NCBI RefSeq assembly: GCF_904846675.1
Contig: NZ_CAJHBT010000001.1
Coordinates: 246,413 to 310,412, forward strand
Source of the DNA: Psychrobacter urativorans
GTDB taxonomy: Bacteria > Pseudomonadota > Gammaproteobacteria > Pseudomonadales > Moraxellaceae
Direction: 5' to 3'
Length of the DNA stretch: 64,000 nt
Below the pieces are notes generated by a model. That model was not told where the DNA came from. It saw nothing but the letters and a program-made list of their open reading frames with translations, and did not search any database. Of the stretch, positions 1 to 8,252 are shown one piece after another (the first letter of the stretch is position 1; each line of letters begins with the position of its first letter). The position numbers and the translations under genes are program-made.

Positions 1-259
<259 letters not shown>

Positions 260-305
260 TTGTTATAAGCTGTTATAACACCTATTAATGTGAAATATTT
301 GTCTT

Positions 306-797
306 ATGCAAATTAGCTTTTATGTATTAAGTAACAGTAAAGCCCAAGATTTCTTGGGCTTTATTTGTCAGCTGTCCCAAACGGCGCTGAATAAAAGCAG
401 CCAGTCGCTACTCATCCTTGCTGAGGATGAAGCGTTGCTTGGCGAACTTGACTCTGCCCTTTGGTCACATGATGCCAGCAGCTTTATTCCGCACCAATGT
501 CTAGTGGATAATAACAAGACTACCGCTACAGAGGCTATTGCCACAGAACTCATTGTTAAAGAGCAGCCTTTAGCAGCGCCGGTTTTACTTGGCTCTTATA
601 TGCCAGTGGAATTTAACGGTATCGTAATTAATACTACGGCTCGTCCGGTTAATGACTTTATGAATGCCACCAGTAATGCGCAACCAACACGCGTGCTTGA
701 AACTATCAAGCCTGACGCCACAAGTGTACAAGAAGGTCGCAATAAATATAAGCATTATCAAAGTTTAAAGTATGAGCTAACGCATTTTAAAGTGTGA
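306..797 (+). CDS. holC: DNA polymerase III chi subunit
   Basis: This 163-residue protein begins with MQISFYVLSNSKAQDF and has the HolC pattern of an N-terminal beta strand followed by a helix (residues 15-28), then SLLILAEDEALLGELDSALW. The chi subunit is part of the clamp-loader complex and links it to single-stranded DNA-binding protein. Family members are usually about 140-150 residues; here the C-terminal third (after about residue 120) is diverged, as is common in Moraxellaceae. Its position directly after pepA supports the call. An AT-rich hairpin about 100 bases downstream probably ends the transcript. Confidence 0.88.
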   Translation: MQISFYVLSNSKAQDFLGFICQLSQTALNKSSQSLLILAEDEALLGELDSALWSHDASSFIPHQCLVDNNKTTATEAIATELIVKEQPLAAPVLLGSYMPVEFNGIVINTTARPVNDFMNATSNAQPTRVLETIKPDATSVQEGRNKYKHYQSLKYELTHFKV

Positions 798-1182
798 TAG
801 TTTTATTTTATTTATTTGCAATAATAGCTCCTTCCTTTTAATACGCTTTGTTTCTTAGTACACCCTATCTTTTAACACTCCTTCTCTTCTATTCCTAAAC
901 TCATATAATCACTATTATATGAGTTCTTTTGCGTGGTCATTTATCCTTATTTTTTAAGTGCTCGACGCTTTTCCTATCCAATAATTATTACTATATCCCA
1001 AGCTTTTTCATCCCTGTACTTGTGGGTTACCGTTAGGCTAATATCTAAAAAAGTGCTACCATTCCTCGGTTATTATACGGTTAGTATGATTGATTTCTCA
1101 TGACTGATTTTTGTTATTAGTTGCTATTATTAGTTTCTAGTAGCTGAGTTATCGACTCAGTTACTGTCTCGTTAAAGGTGGA
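798..1182. other. Intergenic region between holC and sstT
   Basis: Apart from the hairpin at 898-925, I see no gene here. It must hold the sstT promoter. A GGTGG-type ribosome binding site lies just before the sstT start. Confidence 0.5.
898..930 (+). terminator. Possible terminator after holC
   Basis: A perfect 12-bp inverted repeat (AACTCATATAAT at 898-909 and ATTATATGAGTT at 914-925) with a 4-base loop is followed by CTTTT. The stem is AT-rich, so termination may be weak. Confidence 0.5.
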
Positions 1183-2388
1183 ATGATGCGTTCATTTATT
1201 GCAATGTACCAGCGAATAGGTCTGGTGCCGCTGATTATTATTGGCTTAATATTGGGTACATTAATCGGCTGGCTAGCGCCCAGTTTAGGTATGGCCCTAG
1301 GCATACTGGGGACGCTATTTGTCGGTGCGTTAAAAGCAGTGGCACCGATACTGGTGTTTATTTTAGTGATGGCAGCGATTTGCCAACATCGTAGCGGTAA
1401 TAAAGTCTACGTCAAGCCCGTACTTATTATGTACTTAGGTGGCACTTTCGTGGCTGCTCTAGTTGCCGTGGGTGCAAGCTTTTTATTCCCGACGGAATTG
1501 ACTTTAGTGAACGCCACCATTGAGCAAGTCCCACCGGCGAACTTAAAAGAAGTCCTGACCAACCTGTTGCTTAATCTGGTCGCCAACCCTGTTGATGCGA
1601 TTGCCAATGCCAACTATATTGGCATTTTAGCCTGGGCCGTTATTATCGGCTTTGCATTACGCCAAGCCAGCGACACGACGCGTACTATCATCGTTGATTT
1701 CTCTGATGCCATCTCAAAAGTAGTGAAATGGGTGATTGCCTTAGCACCCTTTGGTATCTTAGGACTGGTTGCCAATACCGTCGCTGATACAGGTTTTGCG
1801 GCTTTGGCAGGTTATGCTCGAATCTTAATGGTATTAATAGGCTGTATGCTGTTTATTGCTTTAGTGACCAATCCTCTGCTGGTGTTTTTCAAAACTGGTA
1901 AAAATCCTTATCCGCTAGTATTCACATGCTTGCGTGAATCAGGAATTACCGCCTTTTTTACCCGCAGCTCAGCGGCGAACATTCCTGTTAATATGAACCT
2001 TGCGCATAAGTTAGGTCTGCATGAAGACACTTATTCTGTAACCATTCCACTCGGCGCTACTATCAATATGGCGGGCGCTGCAATCACCATTAATGTGTTA
2101 ACGCTTGCGGCGGCTCATACCTTAGGGATTGAAGTCAGCTTTGGTTCAGCTCTGTTATTAAGTTTGGTTGCTACGATTAGTGCTGGCGGAACATCAGGCG
2201 TGGCGGGCGGATCATTACTTCTAATTCCACTTGCTGCTAGTTTATTCAATATACCCAATGATATTGCGCTGCAAGTAGTCGCTATCGGCTTTATTATTAG
2301 TGTGGTGCAAGACTCAGCAGAGACCGCGCTAAACTCATCGACTGACGTATTATTTACGGCAGCCGCTGATCCTAAGTATTCCCGTTAA
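1183..2388 (+). CDS. sstT: Serine/threonine:sodium symporter
   Basis: This 401-residue inner-membrane protein belongs to the dicarboxylate/amino acid:cation symporter family. It matches SstT throughout: an N-terminal helix pair ([21 protein letters not shown]), the [13 protein letters not shown] segment, the serine-rich substrate-binding loop [11 protein letters not shown] near residue 262, the [11 protein letters not shown] motif near 285, and the second loop [17 protein letters not shown] near 330. SstT imports L-serine and L-threonine with Na+. Length is typical of the family. GGTGGAATG precedes the start. It appears to be a single-gene unit, with a terminator directly downstream. Confidence 0.95.
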   Translation: MMRSFIAMYQRIGLVPLIIIGLILGTLIGWLAPSLGMALGILGTLFVGALKAVAPILVFILVMAAICQHRSGNKVYVKPVLIMYLGGTFVAALVAVGASFLFPTELTLVNATIEQVPPANLKEVLTNLLLNLVANPVDAIANANYIGILAWAVIIGFALRQASDTTRTIIVDFSDAISKVVKWVIALAPFGILGLVANTVADTGFAALAGYARILMVLIGCMLFIALVTNPLLVFFKTGKNPYPLVFTCLRESGITAFFTRSSAANIPVNMNLAHKLGLHEDTYSVTIPLGATINMAGAAITINVLTLAAAHTLGIEVSFGSALLLSLVATISAGGTSGVAGGSLLLIPLAASLFNIPNDIALQVVAIGFIISVVQDSAETALNSSTDVLFTAAADPKYSR

Positions 2389-2428
2389 TTACGATAGCAG
2401 CTAACCATTCAAAACATATTTGTTTATC

Positions 2429-2455
2429 AAAAAAAGGGCAGCTACTGCTCTTTTT
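2429..2455 (+). terminator. Terminator after sstT
   Basis: A GGGCAG / CTGCTC stem (one G-U wobble) with a 3-base loop is flanked by an A run and a T run (TTTTT at 2451-2455), so it could work in both directions. Confidence 0.7.
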
Positions 2456-2624
2456 GGTCGGCTAAAATTAATGGTTTTTCGCTATGATGCAGTACTCGAT
2501 AAACTAAAATTAAATAGCTGTTATATCCTATATAATAAAGGGTTCAGCTTTATAGCTAAGTCTGAGCACCTGAATAGTAAGATTGATTGACATCCTATTT
2601 AGAACGATTATAAAAGAAGTTAAC

Positions 2625-2708
2625 ATGAGCATTAATAGAAACATGAACATCGCCAGCTTCACCATATTCTGTATGACCTGTATAGCAATAGGAGCTATTG
2701 CTATATGA
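2625..2708 (+). CDS. Putative 27-residue leader peptide overlapping the MFS gene start
   Basis: A short frame begins ATGAGCATTAAT, preceded by an AAGAAG-like ribosome site, and encodes 27 mostly hydrophobic residues ending CIAIGAIAI. Its stop codon TGA (2706-2708) overlaps the ATG of the next gene (2705-2707) in the ATGA arrangement typical of translational coupling. It could be a leader peptide controlling the exporter, a tiny membrane protein, or a chance frame. I do not recognise the sequence. Confidence 0.4.
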   Translation: MSINRNMNIASFTIFCMTCIAIGAIAI

Positions 2709-3910
2709 GTGTCAACGATGAGAAAAAGCCTGAATTTACTGCTCCCAGCTTACCTATCTGGAAGCTGCTAGCGTTCACCTTGGCAGGCTTCCTCGCTATC
2801 ATGACTGAGACTATGCCCGCAGGTCTCTTACCGCAAATCAGTGCCGCTTTAGGAGTGTCAAAAGCGCTCGCCGGTCAGTTAGTTACCTTTTACGCGTTGG
2901 GATCTGTGCTGGCTGCTATCCCCGTTATCGCCGCCACCCGCAGTTGGAACCGCCGCCGGCTGTTCTTGCTGGCAGTCGCGGGGCTATTAATATTTAATAT
3001 CGTCACGGCCTTATCTAGCAGCTATACCATTATTATAGTGGCACGCTTTGCCGCTGGGATGGCAGCTGGGGTGATATGGGGCTTACTACCAGGCTACGTG
3101 CTGCGTATGGTGGCGAGCGATGTACAAGGGCGTGCACTGGCAATAACCGGCGTAGGTCAACCCATTGCTTTGGCTGTTGGCGTGCCGTTAGGAACTTGGC
3201 TCGGCCTATTATTCGACTGGCGCGGGGTGTTTTGGATTATGTCAGCACTAACTTTGCTGTTATTAGTCTGGGTACGATTAGCGATACCAGACTTTGTTGG
3301 CCAGTCGGCCAAACAGCGCCTGCCTATTCAACGCATTTTCTTAATGCCAGGCATTCGTCCCGTATTGCTAACGCTATTCGTCTGGATATTGGCGCACAAT
3401 CTCCTCTATACCTATATCGAACCCTTTTTAGCATCGGTCGGGCTGGATCAACGCGTGGATGTCGTGCTGCTGCTGTTCGGCGTTGCCGCTATGGTAGGCA
3501 TCTGGCTTACTGGCTTGTTAGTCGATCACTGGTTTCGCGCTATGGCTTTGACAAGTCTGAGTGCGTTTGCAGTGGCGGCATTAATATTAGGCTTTTCCGG
3601 TGGCTCCACGGCTATCGTGCTAGTAGGCATAGCCATATGGGGGGTCACCTTTGGCGGTGCACCGATACTGCTACAAACTGCGCTGGCGGGTGCAGCAGGT
3701 GAGAATGCCGATGTGGCTCAGTCTATGTTTGTGACGATATTTAATCTAGCGGTAGCTGGCGGCGGGGTGGCAGGCGCCCTATTATTGAGTCGAGTGGGTG
3801 CAGTGTCATTCCCGTGGGCAGTGTTCGCGCTGGCGTTACTGGGCTTATCAATAGTATGGACAGCTAGAACTAATGGATTTCAAGCTAAGAATCAGGAAGC
3901 TGCGAGCTAA
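2705..3910 (+). CDS. MFS drug/sugar efflux transporter (DHA1 type)
   Basis: A 401-residue major facilitator with about 12 membrane segments. It starts with a short charged tail, then FTLAGFLAIMTETMPAGLLP. That helix-1 pattern is typical of the AraJ/YdeA-like DHA1 exporters, as is the following SAALGVSKALAGQLVTFYALGS. The motif A region is degenerate (NRRRLFLLAV) and a motif C-like stretch (GVGQPIALAVGVPLG) follows at about residue 155. The substrate is unknown; relatives export sugars, drugs or purine nucleosides. The ATG overlaps a short upstream frame by four bases, and an AGGAG lies ten bases upstream. By eye the G+C is somewhat above the window average. Confidence 0.85.
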   Translation: MSVNDEKKPEFTAPSLPIWKLLAFTLAGFLAIMTETMPAGLLPQISAALGVSKALAGQLVTFYALGSVLAAIPVIAATRSWNRRRLFLLAVAGLLIFNIVTALSSSYTIIIVARFAAGMAAGVIWGLLPGYVLRMVASDVQGRALAITGVGQPIALAVGVPLGTWLGLLFDWRGVFWIMSALTLLLLVWVRLAIPDFVGQSAKQRLPIQRIFLMPGIRPVLLTLFVWILAHNLLYTYIEPFLASVGLDQRVDVVLLLFGVAAMVGIWLTGLLVDHWFRAMALTSLSAFAVAALILGFSGGSTAIVLVGIAIWGVTFGGAPILLQTALAGAAGENADVAQSMFVTIFNLAVAGGGVAGALLLSRVGAVSFPWAVFALALLGLSIVWTARTNGFQAKNQEAAS

Positions 3911-4277
3911 CTGAGAGTATGCCACGTTAATCATCGACTTATATCCGTCAGTTTTGGCAAGCAAAATGTAGTGGATGCTTCAGCCATTCTTTAGTCCGAT
4001 CAAGGAATTTAAACTTCTAGAGTCATAGAGTTGATAATATTTATAAATGTTATTTTGACAAACGTTTGCGGATCGCTATTTTTTTATGGTGCCATCTTTC
4101 ATTAGCTGTTGGCCCTTTGATAGTAGTTATTTATAAAAATATAATGAAAGTTTTTATGAGCGGATTTAACCAACGGCTTTTTGATGTTTCCTAAGCTCAG
4201 CCATCACTAGCTGACACTGATGGCATAACCTTTATTCTATTTGTCTAGCGAGACTATCAATGGTTATAAAAGCGAGG
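3911..4277. other. Intergenic region, no gene seen
   Basis: It contains a small hairpin (GCCATCA 4200-4206 / TGATGGC 4218-4224) and otherwise nothing I can assign. Confidence 0.4.
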
Positions 4278-4692
4278 TTAATGTAGTTCTTGATATTGTT
4301 CACAAGGTTTATGGTCGTAGCGAATGACCGGCTGCTTCCATTGCTCTATCCAATCAATAACAAAGAAGAGTGCTCCGGTTCTTCTCAAAGATTTCCATAC
4401 TTCATTTTTCTTAGAAATTTCAGATGGATCTTTTCCTTCTAGCTGAATGAAAGGCAGTACTATACACTCCGGGTGTGGCAAATACGGTGCATTTTCATAG
4501 ACAATGGCTCTTCCCTCGCCAACATCCGCCACCAACTTTATATCCATCTGCTTTAATTAACTCAGCCCTCCCTGCACTAACTTTGTCGAGCGGCACCACG
4601 AACCCGCTGCAAAATATTGCCTCTCAAAGAGTAAAGTTTTCACGCCACGTGTGGCAGCATCCAATGCGATACTTGTGCCGGTAATTCCGCCT
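4278..4692 (-). pseudogene. Glycerol-3-phosphate dehydrogenase remnant (glpD-like)
   Basis: On the minus strand, reading from 4691, the translation gives [19 protein letters not shown], then [10 protein letters not shown], then [11 protein letters not shown], an in-frame TAA (4557-4559), then LKQMDIKLVADVGEGRAIV and YENAPYLPHPE. This follows the N-terminal FAD-binding part of GlpD, where the usual text is GGITGAG, STKLVHGGLRYLKQ and VGKERAIVYENAPH. The start and the first roughly 20 codons are missing: the homology begins directly after the stop codon of the adjacent mgtC-like gene. After about 4449 the similarity ends, and the frame continues to 4278 with a tail I do not recognise. The residue pattern is closest to Firmicutes GlpD as I remember it, suggesting transfer together with mgtC. 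It cannot make an active enzyme. Confidence 0.8.
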
Positions 4693-5391
4693 CTACCCGA
4701 TAATTTCCACTGTATGCACATGCTCAATTCTTTTCATCGCATCATAAATGACTGGCAGCGTTTGATCGGAAGGTACTCGCACTTTAATTTCCAATAAATG
4801 CATGCTTTCTTTATCCATGTCTTTAATACGTGATTGCATAACGATGTACCGCTGACGCCCGAGCTCAGTGATAACGGCTTCAATTCCTGCTTGTTCAAGT
4901 ACCCTGATTCGGAAAGTGAATTCTCTACGACGTAAGCGCTTCGGCCCGTATTTGAGAATATAATAAGGTATCAGCTCTACACTAATCAGCAGCAGCAACA
5001 CCCCGAATATGGCTTCCGTATAAAAGCCAGCACCTACCGCAATCCCAATACCTGCCGCTCCCCAAATAATTGCAGCGGTCGTCAATCCTGAAATCTGTTC
5101 GTTACCTCGCCGCAAAATAACACCAGCGCCCAAGAACCCAACACCTGACACAATTTGCGCAGCTAAACGTAGAGGATCCATTTGAATCATAACGCCCGTA
5201 CGACTGTCAGGAAATGTATAGGCCGACTCAATGGATACAATCGTTAACAAACAGCTGACGATACTGATGACCAAACTTGTCTTTAATCCCAGGGGTTTCT
5301 GCCTCAGTTCTCTCTCTAACCCAATGACTAAACCAAGTACTGCAGCAATGCTGAGTTTCATCAGCGTTTCAATGCCTAACCAAAATTCCAT
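4693..5391 (-). CDS. MgtC/SapB family membrane protein
   Basis: This 232-residue protein has four or five N-terminal membrane segments and a cytoplasmic C-terminal ACT-like domain. The MgtC signature is clear: [11 protein letters not shown] (residues 14-24), then [14 protein letters not shown] and [19 protein letters not shown]. MgtC proteins are linked to growth at low magnesium and to virulence; the longer SapB/YhiD-type members are less well understood. The start at 5391 (MEFWLG) is preceded by a very strong GGAGGTGG site. An in-frame ATG at 5409 also exists, but the ribosome site lies between the two. The strong site, the protein sequence and the glpD remnant at its 3' end all look Firmicutes-like, so transfer is likely. 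Confidence 0.85.
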   Translation of the reverse strand: MEFWLGIETLMKLSIAAVLGLVIGLERELRQKPLGLKTSLVISIVSCLLTIVSIESAYTFPDSRTGVMIQMDPLRLAAQIVSGVGFLGAGVILRRGNEQISGLTTAAIIWGAAGIGIAVGAGFYTEAIFGVLLLLISVELIPYYILKYGPKRLRRREFTFRIRVLEQAGIEAVITELGRQRYIVMQSRIKDMDKESMHLLEIKVRVPSDQTLPVIYDAMKRIEHVHTVEIIG

Positions 5392-5409
5392 CCCTCCACC
5401 TCCATACAC

Positions 5410-5890
5410 CCAAACATATCTTCTTTCTTCAGTCTACTTGATTACCACCCGAAACCCTCCCTAAATGAACGAACCTTCTGCTTTATAAGCATTTATCTTT
5501 CAATAGGCTTATTTTTTCAAAGTTTTTGGGTAGCTGCTGAATATGATTAATGGCAGTATGAGTAGTGGTATTAATGGATTTTTGGTCAGCAATGACTATC
5601 AGAGTAAAAAAGGGAAACCTGATAGTCATTGCTGAAAAATGCTCTTTAAAGAAAAAACGTTAAGAACAGCGTGTGAAAAACCGGTTCACACGACTACTCT
5701 TGTTAGCGTAAAAAAGGGGTGTGCTTTACCAGAGTTGTTTAATATCGTGCTGGAAGTTGTTCACCTAGCTTATAACAAGTCACGAAAAGATAACGCCACC
5801 GATGCTTGATAGATTAAACCCACGATAAGGATTGTTTTATGAGTGGCACTTTATAAAAGACTGGTCCATAAAAAGCTAAGTCATAACTTA
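5410..5890. other. Intergenic region with two hairpins
   Basis: No gene is visible. It carries the long inverted repeat at 5586-5635 and a second hairpin (CGTGTGAA 5670-5677 / TTCACACG 5685-5692). Confidence 0.4.
5586..5635. repeat. 17-bp perfect inverted repeat
   Basis: TCAGCAATGACTATCAG (5586-5602) and its exact reverse complement (5619-5635) are separated by 16 bases. No T run follows on either side, so it does not look like a standard terminator. It may be a mobile-element relic or a structured RNA. Confidence 0.6.
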
Positions 5891-6214
5891 CTATTTTAAA
5901 CTGCTGACATCTACTTCTATCATCGTTGAATCAGCATCCCATTGGCGCTTGAACTCACGCAAATTTTCTAGCTCATCTAAGAGCTCAATGATTAAGCCAA
6001 TCGCAGGCACGCTAGCTTCAAAATCACGGCTGAGACGGGAGGCGCGGCGAACGGTAGTCAGCTGATAACCGCTGAACTGTTCACTTTCAGGGACGTCATA
6101 CTCAATGATATTTTCTTCAATTAAAGCGATAACCCATTGGCGCTCTTGACCACAGGCAGATATCAGCTCATCTAAGCTCATGATAATGTCGGTTAATTCA
6201 GGCGAGTGTTTCAT
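5891..6214 (-). CDS. cbpM: Chaperone modulator CbpM
   Basis: A 107-residue protein starting MKHSPELTDIIMSLDELISA. The start at 6214 has GAGG about nine bases upstream, better than the longer frame beginning at 6271. The fold signature is a MerR-like helix-turn-helix followed by helical residues; the YQLTTVRRASRLSRDFE segment matches CbpM. CbpM binds the J domain of CbpA and blocks both its co-chaperone and DNA-binding activities. It lies 79 bases after cbpA on the same strand, the usual operon order. Confidence 0.85.
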   Translation of the reverse strand: MKHSPELTDIIMSLDELISACGQERQWVIALIEENIIEYDVPESEQFSGYQLTTVRRASRLSRDFEASVPAIGLIIELLDELENLREFKRQWDADSTMIEVDVSSLK

Positions 6215-6293
6215 AATTATTATCCTCGTTTGCTCTTTAACAAATGGTATCGGTAACGCTGTTATATACAAAACCTACTTTTGACAACGACTA

Positions 6294-7310
6294 TTAGCGG
6301 TTAATACTGCTATCGGCAAAGGCTTGTTTTAGCTGCTCATAAGCTGCTTTTGCCGCATCCGTGCTGACGTCTGGGTTGACGATATTCATTGTTAAGTATA
6401 GATCGCCAGCTTGTTTAGCAGGAATACCTTTGGCTTTAAGGCGCAAGTTACTACCAGATTTACTATTTTTAGGGATATTAACGCCCAAAGTTCCTGCTGG
6501 GGTAGTGACGTTAATTTTTTCACCGAGCGCCGCTTCCCATGGGGTGATATTCACAGTTTGATAAACATTAGCGCCTTCTAGACGAATATTGGCGCTATGG
6601 GTAATTTTAACTTTTAAGAATAAGTCACCATTTTTGCCGCTACCACTGCCGGCTGCACCTTGTCCAGTTAGGCGAATTTGTTTGCCGTCAGTGATGCCTT
6701 TGGGAATTTTAATTTTGAGCGTTTTATTCTCATAGTCCACGCTACCATTAATTTGACGGACAGGAACATTCAATTTAATACTGTAGTCATCGCCATTATA
6801 GACCGACGCCAAATCAACATTAATCTCCGCGTGCTGGTCTTGACCCTTGCTATCTTGTGCGCTAAAACCACTGCCAAATTGGTCAAAACCGCCACGCTGT
6901 GACTGACCCTGACCGCCCGTTTGCCCACGAGCACCGCGACCAAAGGCTGAAAAAATATCATCGAAGCGAAAGCCACCATCGCCGAAGGCTTCACCGTCAC
7001 CGAATTGGTCTTTCATATCTTCCCAGCGGAAACCGCCTTGTTGACCGCCTCCTGCCTGCCCCCCAAACCCAGCGCCACCACCTTGACCGGCAAATGGATT
7101 GTCTAGCATGGCGTCATATTGAGCGCGCTTGTCTTTATCTCTGATGGTTTCATAAGCATTGTTAATCTCGGCAATCTTATTATCAGCGTCTGGATCATCG
7201 CTGACATCAGGGTGGTATTGTCGTACTAGCTTACGGTATTTTTTTTTGATATCCGCATCTGAGGCATTTTTTTTAACCCCTAAAATGTCATAATAATTTT
7301 TCTCGGCCAT
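6294..7310 (-). CDS. cbpA: Curved DNA-binding protein, DnaJ-like co-chaperone
   Basis: A 338-residue type II J protein. Residues 1-70 form the J domain, with the HPD tripeptide in VRQYHPDVSDD. A long Gly/Phe-rich stretch (about 75-155) is followed by two beta C-terminal domains beginning EINVDLASVYNGDDYSI. No zinc-finger cysteines are present, separating it from DnaJ (also in this window at 24871-26010). CbpA stimulates DnaK and in E. coli binds curved DNA in stationary phase. The G/F region is longer than in E. coli CbpA. Its partner cbpM follows directly. Confidence 0.9.
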   Translation of the reverse strand: MAEKNYYDILGVKKNASDADIKKKYRKLVRQYHPDVSDDPDADNKIAEINNAYETIRDKDKRAQYDAMLDNPFAGQGGGAGFGGQAGGGQQGGFRWEDMKDQFGDGEAFGDGGFRFDDIFSAFGRGARGQTGGQGQSQRGGFDQFGSGFSAQDSKGQDQHAEINVDLASVYNGDDYSIKLNVPVRQINGSVDYENKTLKIKIPKGITDGKQIRLTGQGAAGSGSGKNGDLFLKVKITHSANIRLEGANVYQTVNITPWEAALGEKINVTTPAGTLGVNIPKNSKSGSNLRLKAKGIPAKQAGDLYLTMNIVNPDVSTDAAKAAYEQLKQAFADSSINR

Positions 7311-7808
7311 GTTATTGCTCCTTTTATTTTTTATGCTCGTATTTCTTATGCTTATGAATAGGCTACGTCTATAGCATAACGTAATGAATCAATATTTTAT
7401 GTTTTTTAAAATTAAAATATAAAGAGTGCTTTTATAGTTATGGTGAGTGATATTTATATTTGGCGCTATGCTTACTTTTACAATCCTCTCTTTTAAAATT
7501 TTTTATAAACCACTTTACACAATAGGTCATCGTCAAAGCGACTTCAAGGTAACCATAGTATAAATTGAAGCTAATGGTTAAGAGTACTAGCAGTTATGCA
7601 TATATCATTAATCAAATTACTCATGGATTAATAATATTAATAAGTATGAATATACTAAGAAATATTTAACTTGAGTGTTTCTTTACATACCTGTAAGAAT
7701 ATGACAAGTTTTTTATTGTAAAATGATTGTATTATTTGTACTCGCAGGGAGTATAGATAACATAGGCAAGAGTACCTGTCTATCTCCTCAATCGTAAAAA
7801 GGTATTAA
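7311..7808. other. AT-rich divergent intergenic region
   Basis: This lies between the divergent cbpA and rlpA-like genes and must carry both promoters. I see no additional gene or clear repeat. Confidence 0.4.
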
Positions 7809-8171
7809 ATGTCTTATTTAATCAAGTCTTTAGTTATCACGTTATCACTGCTGTTAAGTACCACAGTTTTTGCCGCTAACACCAGTTACTACGGTAAACA
7901 GTTTCATGGTAAACGCACAGCTAGTGGTAGTATCTTTAATATGAATTCCTTGACTGCTGCGCATAAAACGCTGCCGTTTGGTACGAAGGTACAAGTGACC
8001 AACCAAAAGACAAAGCAGAGCGTGATAGTGAAAATTACGGATAGAGGACCTTTTATTCGCGGACGAGTCCTTGATCTATCTAAAGCCGCTGCTGGTAAAA
8101 TAAACTGTCAACTTTGTACGACTAGTATGAAGATACTGTCTTACGGTGATGGTAAATACCGTAGACAATAA
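7809..8171 (+). CDS. RlpA-like exported double-psi beta-barrel protein
   Basis: A 120-residue protein with a signal peptide (LVITLSLLLSTTVFA, predicted cut after A22) followed directly by a single RlpA-type domain: TSYYGKQFHGKRTASGSIFN, then TAAHKTLPFGTKVQVTN and KITDRGPFIRGRVLDLSKAAA. The conserved Asp in ITDRGPF and the His in AAHKTLPFG are present. RlpA proteins bind, and in some species cleave, denuded peptidoglycan at the septum. This one lacks the SPOR domain of full-length RlpA and has two cysteines (INCQLC) near the end. AAGG precedes the start; a strong bidirectional terminator follows. Confidence 0.85.
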   Translation: MSYLIKSLVITLSLLLSTTVFAANTSYYGKQFHGKRTASGSIFNMNSLTAAHKTLPFGTKVQVTNQKTKQSVIVKITDRGPFIRGRVLDLSKAAAGKINCQLCTTSMKILSYGDGKYRRQ

Positions 8172-8190
8172 CTTAATAACGTAATGAAAA

Positions 8191-8217
8191 GGGGAGAGCT
8201 TGCGCTCTCCCCTTTTT
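8191..8217. terminator. Bidirectional terminator between the rlpA-like gene and yheS
   Basis: GGGGAGAGC (8191-8199) and GCTCTCCCC (8204-8212) form a GC-rich stem with TTTTT after it and AAAA before it. It can serve both converging genes. Confidence 0.9.
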
Positions 8218-8252
8218 ATGTCTCATTTTCTTATTTGTAGCTATTTACCCGC

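Noticed and set aside
3076..3702. A 208-residue frame overlapping the MFS gene
   Set aside because: It is a shadow frame of a well-supported transporter and has an arginine/cysteine-rich composition unlike real proteins here.
4278..4547. Independent 89-residue hypothetical gene
   Set aside because: Its first 33 residues continue the GlpD homology in the same frame as the upstream fragment, separated only by one stop codon, so it is part of the pseudogene.
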